Assembly (NCBI GenBank): GCA_031261505.1 | Contig: JAISJN010000004.1 | Span: 62,001 to 126,000, forward strand | Direction: 5' to 3' | Origin: Clostridioides sp. | GTDB taxonomy: Bacteria; Bacillota; Clostridia; Peptostreptococcales; Peptostreptococcaceae | Length of the DNA: 64,000 bases | In this document: one piece after another, positions 63,569-64,000 of the stretch | Layout: every line of letters begins with the position of its first letter | How positions within the stretch are numbered: position 1 is the first letter of the stretch | Made by a program: the position numbers and the translations under genes | The notes under the pieces: model-generated | The model's database searches: none | What the model was told of the DNA's origin: nothing | The model's input: the letters and a program-made list of their open reading frames with translations, nothing else

Positions 63569-64000
63569 AAGCCATAAAGAAATAGACGAGTACGACTATA
63601 CCCAAGGCTATACGATAGTATCCAAAAGGTTTGAAGTCGTGCTTCTTAATGTAATCCATAAACAACTTGATTACGATTACAGATACCACGAAGGCTACTA
63701 CAGAGCCAACTCCAAGAATCAGCCATTCAAAGCCTGAGAATCCGAATCCAGCCTTCCATAGCTTTAGTGCGCTGGCACCTAACATCGTAGGAATGGCCAT
63801 GAAGAATGAAAACTCAGCTGCGACGAATCTAGAAGCTCCTAGGAGTACAGCACCTATAATGGTAGAGCCGGACCTAGAAGTACCTGGGATAAGCGCAAGG
63901 CATTGGAACATACCTATTTTAAGCGCAAGTGAATACGAAACATCGTCGAAACTCTTGTATTTAGGTTTTTTGTTCCTATTTTCAAGCATTATCATAATCA
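63567..64000 (-). CDS. uppP: Undecaprenyl-diphosphatase (BacA type), C-terminal part (5' end outside window)
   Basis: About 144 residues of the roughly 270 of a full protein; the frame is open to the right edge. Recycles undecaprenyl diphosphate for cell-wall synthesis and gives bacitracin tolerance. Conserved [20 protein letters not shown] with the catalytic Arg/Ser region, then hydrophobic helices ([19 protein letters not shown] and a Val/Ile-rich pair) and a short end. Other conserved site (E-x3-E) lies outside the window. Confidence 0.94.
   Translation of the reverse strand, partial: IMIMLENRNKKPKYKSFDDVSYSLALKIGMFQCLALIPGTSRSGSTIIGAVLLGASRFVAAEFSFFMAIPTMLGASALKLWKAGFGFSGFEWLILGVGSVVAFVVSVIVIKLFMDYIKKHDFKPFGYYRIALGIVVLVYFFMA

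Noticed and set aside
1..64000. tRNA, rRNA or intact transposase genes
   Set aside because: I looked for T-loop patterns, rRNA segments and DDE/Y1/TnpB motifs in the gaps and translated frames and found none. GATTCGAA-like hits at 1251 and 22844 are in coding sequence.

Overview
The window is 64 kb from a low-GC, anaerobic Bacillota chromosome. A member of the Clostridia, perhaps Peptostreptococcales or Anaerovoracaceae-like, is my inference. The evidence is the Gram-positive PolC, the polC-rimP-nusA-ylxR-ylxQ-infB-rbfA-nrnA-truB-ribF-rpsO-pnp order, the ymxG/ymxH-dapG-tepA-ftsK-pgsA-recA-rny order, strong GGAGG ribosome sites with frequent GTG/TTG starts, and Arg and Ile codons dominated by AGA/AGG and ATA. 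I saw no tRNA, rRNA, CRISPR array, prophage or intact insertion sequence.

Layout. 1-4.1 kb: the end of scpB, a DUF2953 gene, ytfJ, an acetyltransferase, a MazG-like protein and a secreted glucosaminidase. 4.4-20.7 kb: the replication, transcription and translation block polC to pnp. 21.2-23.6 kb: a two-gene ABC exporter. 23.9-30.9 kb: molybdenum cofactor supply (xdhC, a MoeA-like protein, moaC, moaA, a MOSC protein, mogA) and molybdate uptake (modABC). 31.2-37.5 kb, minus strand: ygeX-ygeY-ygeW-arcC-xanthine/uracil permease. 38-49 kb, plus strand and divergent from it: ssnA, ygfK, a selenium-dependent-type xanthine dehydrogenase, a hydantoinase, a YheO-like regulator, yqeB and mocA. 49.2-64 kb: housekeeping again (polysaccharide deacetylase, M16 peptidase, ymxH, aspartokinase, tepA, ftsK, selU/mnmH, pgsA, recA, rny, a divergent SF1 helicase, uppP).

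How the genes work together. The 23.9-49 kb island reads as one catabolic system. Molybdate is imported and built into cofactor, then matured by XdhC, YqeB and MocA. The purine is imported by the permease and oxidised by the molybdenum hydroxylase, with YgfK as the likely electron partner. The ring is opened by the hydantoinase and SsnA-type amidohydrolases. YgeY, YgeW and YgeX then yield carbamoyl phosphate, 2,3-diaminopropionate, pyruvate and ammonia, and ArcC recovers ATP. Gut anaerobes with such clusters have been linked to purine and urate breakdown. The tRNA 2-selenouridine synthase at 56.7 kb independently supports selenium use, although selD is not in the window.

The least explained signal is a dispersed intergenic repeat (called family A here): about ten full or half copies, plus fragments, of a roughly 100-bp two-hairpin element found on both strands. 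One copy carries compensatory arm changes. Another appears to have supplied the C-terminus and stop codon of yqeB and the ribosome site of mocA. A second small repeat family lies behind pnp, and several leaders carry short attenuator-like hairpins.
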